Assembly (NCBI GenBank): GCA_001464765.1
Contig: LNDV01000031.1
Span: 188,867 to 252,866, forward strand
Direction of reading: 5' to 3'
Origin: Betaproteobacteria bacterium Ga0077526
GTDB taxonomy: Bacteria; Pseudomonadota; Gammaproteobacteria; Burkholderiales; Ga0077523
Length of the DNA stretch: 64,000 bases
Both the position numbers and the translations under genes were made by a program. Each line of letters begins with the position of its first letter. Position 1 is the stretch's first letter. Below are positions 37,460 to 45,718 of the stretch, one piece after another. The notes below the pieces were generated by a model. It worked only from the letters and a program-made list of their open reading frames with translations, did not search any database and was not told where the DNA came from.

Positions 37460-38619
37460 CCGCCCAGAGCGTCCTTGCGGCGCTCCCCGTTCAGATGGAA
37501 CGCCCCCTGGGTGACGACCCGCTGGCCGGCCGAGACGCCACCGCGGACGACGCGCACACCGTCGCGCTCGTCGCCCAGGTCCACCAGGGTGTACTTGTAG
37601 CGGCCGGGCGCCAGTTCGACGAACACGTGATCCCGTCCGTCCTCGTTGATGACAGCCTCGCCGGAAATCAGGAGAGCGTCCGAACTGCCTCCGGCGATGA
37701 CGAGCGTGGCGAGCATTTCGGGCTTGAGGTGGCCGTCGGCGTTGGGCACTTCGGTGCGGACCAGCACCGTGCGGGTTTCCGGATCGACCGTCTCCGCCAC
37801 GTAAGCGAGCTGCGTGGTGATCCGGCGCTGCGCCAGGGCGGGAATCTCGATGTCCACCTGCTGACCCGTATCCATGGTGCTGCTGTCCTGCTCCGGCACT
37901 TCCGCCACCACCCACACGCGCGACAGATCCGCCACGGTGATGAGCTTGTCCGAAGGCTGCACGACCTGCCCGCGCGAGACGCTGCGCTCGACGACCGTCC
38001 CGGCGATGTTGGACTTGAGGAAGAAGGTGGCGTGGACTTCGCCGGTGTTCTCGATGCGGCGAATCTCCACATCGGTAAGGCCGAACACCCGCAGCTCGGC
38101 TTCGGCGGCGCGCAGCTGGGCGGCAGCGACGCGCAGTTCGTTCTCACGACGCTGGAGTTCTGCGAGACTGATGACATCGGCTTCGTACAGCTGGCGTGCC
38201 CGGGCGACGGCCCGGTCCGTGAAGTCCACGTCGGCCTTGGCCTTCAGCAGCGCGAACTGCGCACTGCTCTGCTCGCTGCTGTGCACCGATGCCAGGACCT
38301 CGCCCGCCTTCACGTACTGCCCGACAACTACGCGCACGTCCATGACCCGACCGGTCGCGTTGGCACCGATGCGGGCGACATGCCGTTCGTCGAGCGCAAC
38401 GCGCCCGGGGATGCGCAGGCTCTGGCGCACGGTGCCCTGCGCCAGGGACTCGATCTTGAGCTGACCGACGATCGCCTTGTCGGCGATCACGATCGAGGGG
38501 TCCCGCGGTTGAGCGGCTTCGGCTTTGGCAGCCTTGCCTTCGTCGGCACCGGGCTTGCAGCCCGCGACGGCGATCGGGACCAGAAAAAGCAACACGACGC
38601 GCCAGAGCGCTGTCTTCAA
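37456..38619 (-). CDS. CzcB/CusB-type periplasmic adaptor lipoprotein
   Basis: A 387-residue membrane fusion protein. N-terminal lipobox VAGC (MKTALWRVVLLFLVPIAVAG then Cys20) predicts lipid anchoring. A lipoyl domain (GRVMDVRVVVGQYVKAGE), a helical hairpin (about residues 120-190), the second lipoyl half (GTVVERSVSRGQVVQPSD) and a beta-barrel (VWVVAEVPEQDSSTMDTGQQ) follow. It partners the RND pump encoded 4 bases into its stop codon. It has no His- or Met-rich metal-binding N-terminus. A 200-base intergenic stretch upstream probably carries the promoter. Confidence 0.88.
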   Translation of the reverse strand: MKTALWRVVLLFLVPIAVAGCKPGADEGKAAKAEAAQPRDPSIVIADKAIVGQLKIESLAQGTVRQSLRIPGRVALDERHVARIGANATGRVMDVRVVVGQYVKAGEVLASVHSSEQSSAQFALLKAKADVDFTDRAVARARQLYEADVISLAELQRRENELRVAAAQLRAAEAELRVFGLTDVEIRRIENTGEVHATFFLKSNIAGTVVERSVSRGQVVQPSDKLITVADLSRVWVVAEVPEQDSSTMDTGQQVDIEIPALAQRRITTQLAYVAETVDPETRTVLVRTEVPNADGHLKPEMLATLVIAGGSSDALLISGEAVINEDGRDHVFVELAPGRYKYTLVDLGDERDGVRVVRGGVSAGQRVVTQGAFHLNGERRKDALGG

Positions 38620-38820
38620 AGTATCTCCCTGTCAGGCCCGCCGATCATCGTCGGCATCGCCATCACGCTTATGTCATGCAGAGAACTGCGGACGCCCGAC
38701 CGGTAACCCGGTTCTGTGGCGCAATCGAGAGGATACTCCAGCAGGTGTCGCCCGGACGGTGTCGGGGCTCAGGCGGTCGGACAGGCGCGGATTTCGTTAC
38801 CGCGCCGACAGAATCCGAGG

Positions 38821-39630
38821 TCAGGCCGGCTTGAAGACGTGGACGGCGTAGCCGTCGCGAAGGCCCGGCAGCAGGGAGACCGCCCAAGGCGGCATGGGAA
38901 TCGTGCGCAGTTCCGCGGCGCGCTGCGCGATGGAGGCCGCGCCGATCCAGTCGTAGCCGTTGGCCTCGAACACCTTGACCGGCTCGTCCGGCGCCCAGGT
39001 GATCTGCGCCCCCAGCGACTCGATCGCCTGCCGGAAGCGCCGGCCGTAGCGGCCGATGAACTTGCGGGTCATCAGATCGCAGATGAGCGAATGGTCGGGG
39101 AACAGCTTCACCAGCGTGCGGGCCATGTTGGCGACCTGCTGCTCTTCGAGGTACATCGTGATGCCCTCGATGACGATGCTCACCCGCTCCTTCGTCGCGA
39201 ACGGCGTGAGGCGATCTGCCAGGGAGTCCTTGGAGAAATCGATGGGGATGCGCTCGAGCGGGACGGGGCACTCGGCGGCGGGCAGATTCCGCTCCTTGTA
39301 GGAGAGGAGCAGAGGCTCGTCGAGTTCCACCCATTCGCCGGTCTTCATGCGGTAGGGCCGCGTGTCGAGGCCGGCGCCGATGACGATGGTGCGCCGCTGC
39401 GGGCGGCCCTTGAAGCGCTCCTTGAGCGCGTCGTCGATGATCTTGTGCCGGGCGATGTTGGCACCGTTCGGGTAGGTGAAGCGGCGGAACGGCTCGAAGA
39501 TCTCCAGTCCGCCCTTGCCCATCACGCGCTGCGCCAGCGTATCCCGAAGGATCGGCCGCGAGGATTGCGCGTCGAGCACGCGCACGCCGGCGCTGTAGAA
39601 GGCGGTCTTGGAAACGGGTTTGAACATCAT
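38821..39630 (-). CDS. LCMT/PPM-type SAM-dependent methyltransferase
   Basis: A 269-residue class I methyltransferase of the leucine carboxyl methyltransferase-like family. The cofactor motif is IVIGAGLDTRPYRM, with the acidic-motif region EWVELDEPLLL, then VSIVIEGITMYLEEQQV. The family includes bacterial enzymes acting on small carboxylates or polyketide-like substrates; the substrate is unknown here. It overlaps the end of the PLP-lyase gene by 4 bases and is last in a three-gene operon with DsbA-like and PLP-dependent proteins. Product complete and soluble. Confidence 0.8.
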   Translation of the reverse strand: MMFKPVSKTAFYSAGVRVLDAQSSRPILRDTLAQRVMGKGGLEIFEPFRRFTYPNGANIARHKIIDDALKERFKGRPQRRTIVIGAGLDTRPYRMKTGEWVELDEPLLLSYKERNLPAAECPVPLERIPIDFSKDSLADRLTPFATKERVSIVIEGITMYLEEQQVANMARTLVKLFPDHSLICDLMTRKFIGRYGRRFRQAIESLGAQITWAPDEPVKVFEANGYDWIGAASIAQRAAELRTIPMPPWAVSLLPGLRDGYAVHVFKPA

Positions 39631-40559
39631 GTCTGGAGAACGGTTGACGGGTCGCAGTTGGCGCCGCAGACGATCACGCCCACGCGCTCGCCCGGCGCGG
39701 GCTGGTATGCCCCGGACAGCAGCGCGGACAGCGCGCAGGCACCGCCCGGCTCGGCAACGAGACGGACTTCCTGCCAGAGCAGTCGCTGCGCGGACCGGAT
39801 GGCCTCATCGGTCACAAGCACGACCTGCTCCACACCGCGTTGCGCGAGGGGGAACATGAGCTTTCCCACCTGGCGCGCACCGAGAGAATCCGCCGCGACG
39901 CCGGAGACCTCGACCGGCACGGGGTGACCCGCCGCCAGCGCCGCGTGCAACGCCCGCGATGTCTCGGGCTCCACCCCGATCACACGGGTACGACCCTCGA
40001 ACCAGCCGGCGACACCACCGATGAGCCCGCCCCCGCCTACGGCTACCAGCACCGTATCGAGCCCGGGGGCCTGCTGCTCGAACTCGCGAGCGAGCGTGCC
40101 CTGCCCGGCCAGGACTTCCGCCTGATCGTAGGCATGGACTTCCAGTGCACCGGTCTCGCGCTGCCGGGCGTTCTGCGCCTGCAGCGCTTCGGCATATTCG
40201 CGGCCGACCACGTTCACAACCGCACCCAGCGCGCGCAGTCGATCCACCTTGATCCGCGAAGCGATCTCCGGCACAAAGATCTCGGCGCGCAGGCCGAGGG
40301 CCCGCGCGGCATAAGCCACGGCAAGCCCATGGTTGCCGCCAGACGCGGCGATGACGCCGGAAGACGGCACTTCGGCGGTCAGGATGCGATGGAAGGCGCC
40401 CCGCGGCTTGAACGATCCGGCGTGCTGCAGGCATTCCAGCTTGAGCACCACGCCCGCGGGCAGCGCAGGCTCGCGCGACGTGAGAGGCAGGACGGGCGTC
40501 ACGCGCACATGGGACGCGATGATCGCCGCAGCACTTTCGATGGCCTGGCGCATGGTCAT
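39627..40559 (-). CDS. threonine dehydratase-like PLP-dependent lyase
   Basis: A 310-residue fold-type II PLP enzyme. The Schiff-base Lys lies in HAGSFKPRGAFHR, the substrate loop is ASGGNHGLAVAYAA, the PLP phosphate loop VGGGGLIGGVAG, and a late Ser/Cys region ends VIVCGANCDPSTV. This is the serine/threonine dehydratase (IlvA/TdcB) catalytic module without a regulatory ACT domain. It may act on threonine, serine or a 3-hydroxy amino acid. Start 40559 (MTMRQAIES) lies 4 bases after the DsbA-like stop; an upstream frame is Pro/Arg-rich and overlaps that gene. Confidence 0.87.
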   Translation of the reverse strand: MTMRQAIESAAAIIASHVRVTPVLPLTSREPALPAGVVLKLECLQHAGSFKPRGAFHRILTAEVPSSGVIAASGGNHGLAVAYAARALGLRAEIFVPEIASRIKVDRLRALGAVVNVVGREYAEALQAQNARQRETGALEVHAYDQAEVLAGQGTLAREFEQQAPGLDTVLVAVGGGGLIGGVAGWFEGRTRVIGVEPETSRALHAALAAGHPVPVEVSGVAADSLGARQVGKLMFPLAQRGVEQVVLVTDEAIRSAQRLLWQEVRLVAEPGGACALSALLSGAYQPAPGERVGVIVCGANCDPSTVLQT

Positions 40560-40563
40560 CGGG

Positions 40564-41220
40564 TCACGTCGCGGCGGTCGCGGCCGCTTCTTCCATGGCG
40601 TCGACAAGGACGTCGGGGGGCTGCGCACCGGAGCACGCGAGGCGGCGGTTGAAGATGAAGAACGGCACGCCCTGCACGCCGATCTGCCGGGCCATCTTCT
40701 CGTCGGCGCCCACGTCGTCCCGCAGTTCGTCGGACGCGAGGAAGGTCACGGCGTCCGCGCGGTCGAGGCCGGCGGCGGCCGCGAGATCGGCAAGGACGTC
40801 GTCTTTCGTGAAGTCGCGCGCGTCGATGAAGTAACCCTGGAACAGCAAGTCCATCAGCGGGCCTTGCCGGTCCTGCACGCCGGCCCAGGCGATGAGCCGG
40901 TGGGCCTGGGTGGTATTGGGCTGGATCTGCATGCGGCCGAAGTCGAACGGGATGCCCGCGCCGGTGCCGGCCTGCGTCACCCGGGCGTAGATCTCGGCAG
41001 CGCGCTGCGGCCCGCCGAACTTGCGCTCCAGGTAGTCTTTTCGGTCCATCCCCTCGCGCGGCATGTCGGGGTTGAGCTGGTAGGCATGCCAGTTCACGGT
41101 GGGTACCGCAGCGTCGGGGTGGCGGGCCTGGTAGCGCTCGAGAGCCGCCTCCAGGTGGCGCTTGCCGATGTAGCACCAGGGGCAGACCACGTCGGAAATG
41201 ACGTCGATGGATTCCAGCAT
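40564..41220 (-). CDS. DsbA family oxidoreductase (FrnE-like)
   Basis: A 218-residue thioredoxin-fold protein. The redox motif CPWC lies near the N-terminus (VVCPWCYIGKRHLEAAL), the cis-Pro loop is GVQGVPFFIFNRR, and a helical insertion is typical of the FrnE/2-hydroxychromene-2-carboxylate isomerase branch. There is no signal peptide, so it works in the cytoplasm rather than in periplasmic disulfide formation. FrnE-like proteins act as oxidoreductases or in polyketide/stress metabolism. First gene of the operon with the PLP-lyase and methyltransferase; divergent from the DUF4124-like gene. Confidence 0.88.
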   Translation of the reverse strand: MLESIDVISDVVCPWCYIGKRHLEAALERYQARHPDAAVPTVNWHAYQLNPDMPREGMDRKDYLERKFGGPQRAAEIYARVTQAGTGAGIPFDFGRMQIQPNTTQAHRLIAWAGVQDRQGPLMDLLFQGYFIDARDFTKDDVLADLAAAAGLDRADAVTFLASDELRDDVGADEKMARQIGVQGVPFFIFNRRLACSGAQPPDVLVDAMEEAAATAAT

Positions 41221-41348
41221 GTTGTTGTGCCCCCGATGGCGAAATGGAAAAGAATGATAGCGCGGGCCTCGCCATTCATGAATGCCCGGATTGCGCCGAA
41301 AAGAACCTGAGTCTGCTCCGTCGAGCGCCCATCCCGGGAATGTGTCCC

Positions 41349-42020
41349 ATGCAAAAGCCCCTGTTCGCCCTGCCTCTGCTCGCCCTCCTCGCCGCTTCGC
41401 TGCCCGTCCACGCGGCCAAGGTCTACCGCTGCCCCGACGGTTCCTACGCCGACAAGCCCTGCGGCGAAGGCGCCAAGGTGGTCACCACTACCCGGCGCGC
41501 CTCGTCGGATAACCCGGCCGAGCGCGTGTGCCTCGCGCTGGGGGAGGAGGCCATGCGGATCGCCAAGCAGAAGGCGGGCGGCATGAGCGTGAGCCAGGCC
41601 ATCGCCGCCGTGGAGAACCAGTACATTCCCTTCGAGGAGAAGGCCGCGCGCAAGAAGCTCGTGGTCACTGTGTACCAGACCCCGGGCACGCCGTCAGAAG
41701 CCCGGTCCCTCGTCGAAGCCGACTGCGTGACGAAGGAGAAGGACGCCAAGGCCGCCCGCGAAGCCCAGGCGGCTCGCGAAGCCAGGGAAGCCGCTGCGGC
41801 CAAGTCCAACGCCCAGAAACAGCAGACCGCGGAGGCCCCCGCCGCCGTGCCGGCGCCGGCCGCGACCGCGGCGCTCTCCCCCGAGCAGTGCAAACAACTT
41901 AAGCAGACCATGGCCGCGATGAACGCGGGCGCAGCCGCAGGCCTCGACGACGACGCCCCCCAGAAACCGAACGCGGCGCAGAACGACGCCACCAAGCAGT
42001 TCAAGCAGTACTGCCCCTGA
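41349..42020 (+). CDS. secreted DUF4124-like protein with Ala/Lys-rich tail
   Basis: A 223-residue exported protein. Signal peptide MQKPLFALPLLALLAASLPV ends near HAAKVY. A DUF4124-like segment with paired cysteines (YRCPDGSYADKPCGEG) follows, then a conserved-looking helical part and a low-complexity Lys/Ala/Glu coiled coil (about residues 125-165), ending with more cysteines (SPEQCKQLKQ, KQYCP). An upstream ATG at 41244 gives a longer leader lacking signal character. DUF4124 proteins are periplasmic and of unknown role. It lies alone before the molybdenum-enzyme cluster and need not belong to it. Confidence 0.7.
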   Translation: MQKPLFALPLLALLAASLPVHAAKVYRCPDGSYADKPCGEGAKVVTTTRRASSDNPAERVCLALGEEAMRIAKQKAGGMSVSQAIAAVENQYIPFEEKAARKKLVVTVYQTPGTPSEARSLVEADCVTKEKDAKAAREAQAAREAREAAAAKSNAQKQQTAEAPAAVPAPAATAALSPEQCKQLKQTMAAMNAGAAAGLDDDAPQKPNAAQNDATKQFKQYCP

Positions 42021-42107
42021 CGAAAATCGCCGCACAACTCCGCGCGGCTATTCCGCGCGGAGACGCTATCATTGGCCGGATTCGACAACGAGAAACGAAC
42101 CGGTCCC

Positions 42108-42950
42108 ATGGGCCTGTACCTGCGCCCGACTGAGCTGTCCTCCGCCATCGCGGAACTCGCCGCCCGCCCCCGCACCATCGTCGCCGGCGGTACGGACTTC
42201 TATCCGGCGCGGGTCGGTCGCACCATCGATGTCGACATCCTCGACATCACGGCCATCGCCGCGCTACGCGGCATCCGCGACGAAGGCGACCACTTCCGCA
42301 TCGGCGCCACGACCTCCTGGTCGGAAATTCTCACCGCTCCGTTGCCTCCGTGTTTCGACGCGCTGAAGCTCGCCGCGCGCGAAGTCGGCGGCCAGCAGAT
42401 CCAGAACGCCGGCACGATCTGCGGCAATCTCTGCAATGCCTCGCCAGCCGCGGACGGCGTGCCGCCGCTGCTCGCTCTGGGCGCCGCCGTCGAAGTCCAG
42501 GGCACCGCGGGCCCGCGCACGATGCCGCTCGATGCCTTCATCCTCGGACCGCGACGCGTGCGCCGTGCCGTCGACGAACTCGTGACTGCCGTACTCGTGC
42601 CTAAACCCGCAGCCCGCAACGCCGGCCACTTTCTTAAGCTGGGGGCACGCCGCTATCTGGTGATTTCCATCGTGATGGCCGCCGCCTGTCTGGAGGCCGA
42701 CGCGGCGGGCGTCGTCACCCGGGCACGCGTGGCGATCGGCGCCTGCTCGCCGGTCGCGCAGCGGCTCGAAGCGCTCGAGGAAGCCCTGCTCGGCAAGGAC
42801 ATCGGGGGCGGCCTGGGCTCGGTCGTGACGCCCGACCACTTTGTGCACCTGACACCCATCGACGACGTACGCGCCACTCGCGCGTACCGGCTCGAAGCCG
42901 CCGCCACCGTCGTGTCCCGCCTTCTCGACGAAGTCGCGGGCCGTCTCTGA
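42108..42950 (+). CDS. FAD-binding medium subunit of a xanthine-dehydrogenase-type molybdoenzyme
   Basis: A 280-residue CoxM/XdhB-like flavoprotein. FAD-binding motifs are PRTIVAGGTDFYPAR near the N-terminus and QIQNAGTICGNLCNASPAAD; the C-terminal CO-dehydrogenase flavoprotein domain follows. It would pass electrons from the Fe-S clusters of the Mo-subunit encoded 10 bases downstream to an acceptor. The ATG at 42108 (MGLYLRPTELS) is chosen; an in-frame TTG at 42072 adds 12 residues without a ribosome site. First gene of the Mo-hydroxylase/Hnr-like cluster. Confidence 0.9.
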   Translation: MGLYLRPTELSSAIAELAARPRTIVAGGTDFYPARVGRTIDVDILDITAIAALRGIRDEGDHFRIGATTSWSEILTAPLPPCFDALKLAAREVGGQQIQNAGTICGNLCNASPAADGVPPLLALGAAVEVQGTAGPRTMPLDAFILGPRRVRRAVDELVTAVLVPKPAARNAGHFLKLGARRYLVISIVMAAACLEADAAGVVTRARVAIGACSPVAQRLEALEEALLGKDIGGGLGSVVTPDHFVHLTPIDDVRATRAYRLEAAATVVSRLLDEVAGRL

Positions 42951-42960
42951 TAGCCACCCC

Positions 42961-45714
42961 GTGAACGACATCCCTACCCTGCCCGGCACGCTCCTGACCT
43001 TGAACGGCAGAGAGGTCCGCGTGACCGCTCCCGGCATCACCCGGCTCGCCGATGTGCTGCGCGATGAACTGGGCCTGACGGGTACCAAGATCGGCTGCAA
43101 CGCGGGCGACTGCGGCGCCTGCACGGTACTGGTGGACAACCGTCAGGTTTGCGCCTGCCTCACGCCGGTCGGACAGGTGGCGGGGCGCGAGGTGACGACC
43201 GTGGAAGGGCTCGCCGAGCAGCCCGTTTTTGCGAAGCTCCAGGCGGCGTTCCATCGCCACCTCGCCACGCAATGCGGCATCTGCACGCCCGGCATGCTGA
43301 TGGCCGCCGCCGATCTGCTGGCGCGCGATTCCACCCCCGACCAATCGTCGGTCGAGGATGCCCTGGGCGGCGTGCTGTGCCGCTGCACCGGGTACCAGAA
43401 CATCGTCGCCGCGGTGATGGATGCCTCACGCGACGTCGAGGCTCCAGCAGCACCTGAAGCCGGGCAGGCTCTCGGCGCGCGAGCCCTGAAAGTGGACGGC
43501 CCCGAGCGCCTCAATGGCCGGGCGCGCTTCGGCGCGGACGGCATTCCGCCGGATGCCTCGTGGCTGCGAGTGATCCGCTCGCCGCACGCGCGCGCCCGCT
43601 TCCGTATCGGCGATCTCGAGCCGCTTCGGCGGGCGCATCCGGGACTCGAACTCGTCCTCACCGCCGCCGACGTGCCGAAGAACGGCTACGGCATTTACCC
43701 CGACATCAAGGACCAGCCCGTGCTCGCGCAGTCGGTTGTGCGCTTCCGCGGCGAGGCTGTGCTCGCGCTCGTCGGGCCGCGTGCCGTGGTGGAGCGCATC
43801 GCGGAGGACGACATCCCGGTCCGCTACGAGCTGGAGTCCCCGGTGATCGGCACCGAGGCCGCCATGCAGGCTGGCGCATCACTGGTGCAGTCCGACAAGC
43901 CAGGCAACTTCCTCGTGCAGGGCCGCGTGAGCACCGGCGACGTCGCCGCGGCACTGGCCGACTGCACGGCGGTGGCACACGGGACGTTCGACACGGCGTT
44001 CGTCGAACACGCGTACATCGAGCCCGAGGCCGGCTACGCGCGACGCGTGGACGATCGCATCGAGATCTTCGCCACCACGCAGACGCCCTACATGGACCGC
44101 GACGAGGTCGCGAGCATCCTGCGCATCGACCCGACGCAAGTCCGGATCGTGCCCACTGCATGCGGCGGCGGCTTCGGCGGCAAGCTCGACCTTTCGGTGC
44201 AGCCGCTCATCGCGCTCGCCGCATGGAAGACCGGCAGGACGGTCGCGTGCGTGTACTCGCGGCCCGAGAGCATGATGGCCTCCACCAAACGCCACCCGGC
44301 GCACATCGAGGCGCGGTTCGGTGCCGACGCGAAGGGCAAGCTGCAGGCCGCGGTCGTGGATGCCATCTTCAACACAGGCGCCTACGCGAGCTGGGGCCCC
44401 ACCGTCGCCAACCGGGTGCCGGTGCATGCGATGGGTCCTTACTACGTGCCGAACGTCGCCACACTCGGCCGTGCCTACCTAACAAACGAGCCCGTGGCCG
44501 GCGCCTTCCGCGGGTTCGGCGTGCCGCAGGCGGCGATCGCGCACGAGACGATGATGGACGACCTTGCCGAACGACTCGGCATGGACCGCCTCGTCATCCG
44601 CCGCCGCAACGCGCTGCGTGTCGGCAACGTCACGGCCACCGGACAGAAGCTCGAAGCGAGCTGCGGGCTGGTGGCCTGCATCGATGCGCTCGCGAAGAAG
44701 TGGAAGGCCGCGCTCGATGCCGCCACCGAGTTCAACGCCACCGCCACGCGCACGCGCCGGGGCGTCGGCATCGGCTGCATGTGGTACGGCATCGGCAACA
44801 CGGCGCTGTCGAATCCGTCTGCCATGCGCGTGGGCCTCGGGCGCGACGGGGTGGTCACGTTCTACAACGGCTGCGCCGACATCGGCCAGGGCACCACCAC
44901 CACGATGCTGCAGGTCGTGGCGGACGCCGTCGGGCTGCCGATGAGCGCCTTCCGCTACGTGATGGGTGACACCGACCTCACGCTCGACGCCGGCAAGTCC
45001 TCCGCATCGCGGCAGGCGTTCGTGTCGGGCAAGGCCTCCGAGCTCGCGGGCCGGGACCTCCGCGCGAACATCCTGGCACTCGTGGGCGCGACCGAACCCG
45101 CGAAGCTCTCGCTGGAAGGCTGGCGCCTGCGAGTGACCGACGAGCAGGGCGATCACGTCGTGGACCTCACCACGCTCGACCCGAACAGCCATGGCGACGT
45201 CGTCGAGGGCACCGGCCGTTTCGACCCGCCCACCACCCCGCTCGACGAGAACGGCCAGGGCACGCCTTACGCCACCTACGCGTTTGCCGCGCAGATGGCA
45301 GAAGTGGAAGTCGATCTCGAACTCGGCACGACGAAGGTGCTGCGCGTGATCGCCGCCCACGACGTCGGTCGTGCGCTCAACCCGCAGCAGGTGGAAGGCC
45401 AGATTCACGGCGGCATCGCGCAGGGGCTCGGCCTGGCGCTGATGGAGGAATACCTCGCCGGCAAGACCGAGAACCTCCACGACTACCTCATCCCGACGGT
45501 GGGCGACATGCCCGAGATCGAGACCATCCTCATCGAGGACCGCGAGCCGCTCGGCCCCGGTGGTGCGAAGGGTGTAGGCGAGCCCGCTCTGATTCCCACG
45601 CCGCCTGCGATTCTCGGCGCGATCCGCCACGCGACCGGCGTGCGAATCACCGCCGTGCCGGTGCTGCCGCATCGCCTGCGCGCCGCCATCGCCGCGAAGC
45701 CAACGAAGGTCTGA
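42961..45714 (+). CDS. fused [2Fe-2S]/molybdopterin hydroxylase large subunit
   Basis: A 917-residue fusion from a GTG start. The N-terminal 155 residues carry two [2Fe-2S] sites: CNAGDCGACTVL with a later Cys, and CGICTPGM plus CRCTGYQN. The remainder is the molybdopterin cytosine dinucleotide hydroxylase domain, with ACGGGFGGKLD, GAFRGFGVPQA, NGCADIGQGTTTT, and the active-site Glu in GAKGVGEPALIPTPPA. In most relatives the small and large subunits are separate proteins. Such enzymes hydroxylate aromatic N-heterocycles, purines or aldehydes using water. Next to an Hnr-like gene the likeliest substrates are heterocycles, but this is inference. Confidence 0.9.
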   Translation: MNDIPTLPGTLLTLNGREVRVTAPGITRLADVLRDELGLTGTKIGCNAGDCGACTVLVDNRQVCACLTPVGQVAGREVTTVEGLAEQPVFAKLQAAFHRHLATQCGICTPGMLMAAADLLARDSTPDQSSVEDALGGVLCRCTGYQNIVAAVMDASRDVEAPAAPEAGQALGARALKVDGPERLNGRARFGADGIPPDASWLRVIRSPHARARFRIGDLEPLRRAHPGLELVLTAADVPKNGYGIYPDIKDQPVLAQSVVRFRGEAVLALVGPRAVVERIAEDDIPVRYELESPVIGTEAAMQAGASLVQSDKPGNFLVQGRVSTGDVAAALADCTAVAHGTFDTAFVEHAYIEPEAGYARRVDDRIEIFATTQTPYMDRDEVASILRIDPTQVRIVPTACGGGFGGKLDLSVQPLIALAAWKTGRTVACVYSRPESMMASTKRHPAHIEARFGADAKGKLQAAVVDAIFNTGAYASWGPTVANRVPVHAMGPYYVPNVATLGRAYLTNEPVAGAFRGFGVPQAAIAHETMMDDLAERLGMDRLVIRRRNALRVGNVTATGQKLEASCGLVACIDALAKKWKAALDAATEFNATATRTRRGVGIGCMWYGIGNTALSNPSAMRVGLGRDGVVTFYNGCADIGQGTTTTMLQVVADAVGLPMSAFRYVMGDTDLTLDAGKSSASRQAFVSGKASELAGRDLRANILALVGATEPAKLSLEGWRLRVTDEQGDHVVDLTTLDPNSHGDVVEGTGRFDPPTTPLDENGQGTPYATYAFAAQMAEVEVDLELGTTKVLRVIAAHDVGRALNPQQVEGQIHGGIAQGLGLALMEEYLAGKTENLHDYLIPTVGDMPEIETILIEDREPLGPGGAKGVGEPALIPTPPAILGAIRHATGVRITAVPVLPHRLRAAIAAKPTKV

Positions 45715-45718
45715 CACC

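Noticed and set aside
34853-37600. 915-codon plus-strand frame
   Set aside because: Antisense of the RND pump; His/Arg/Asp-rich low-complexity translation.
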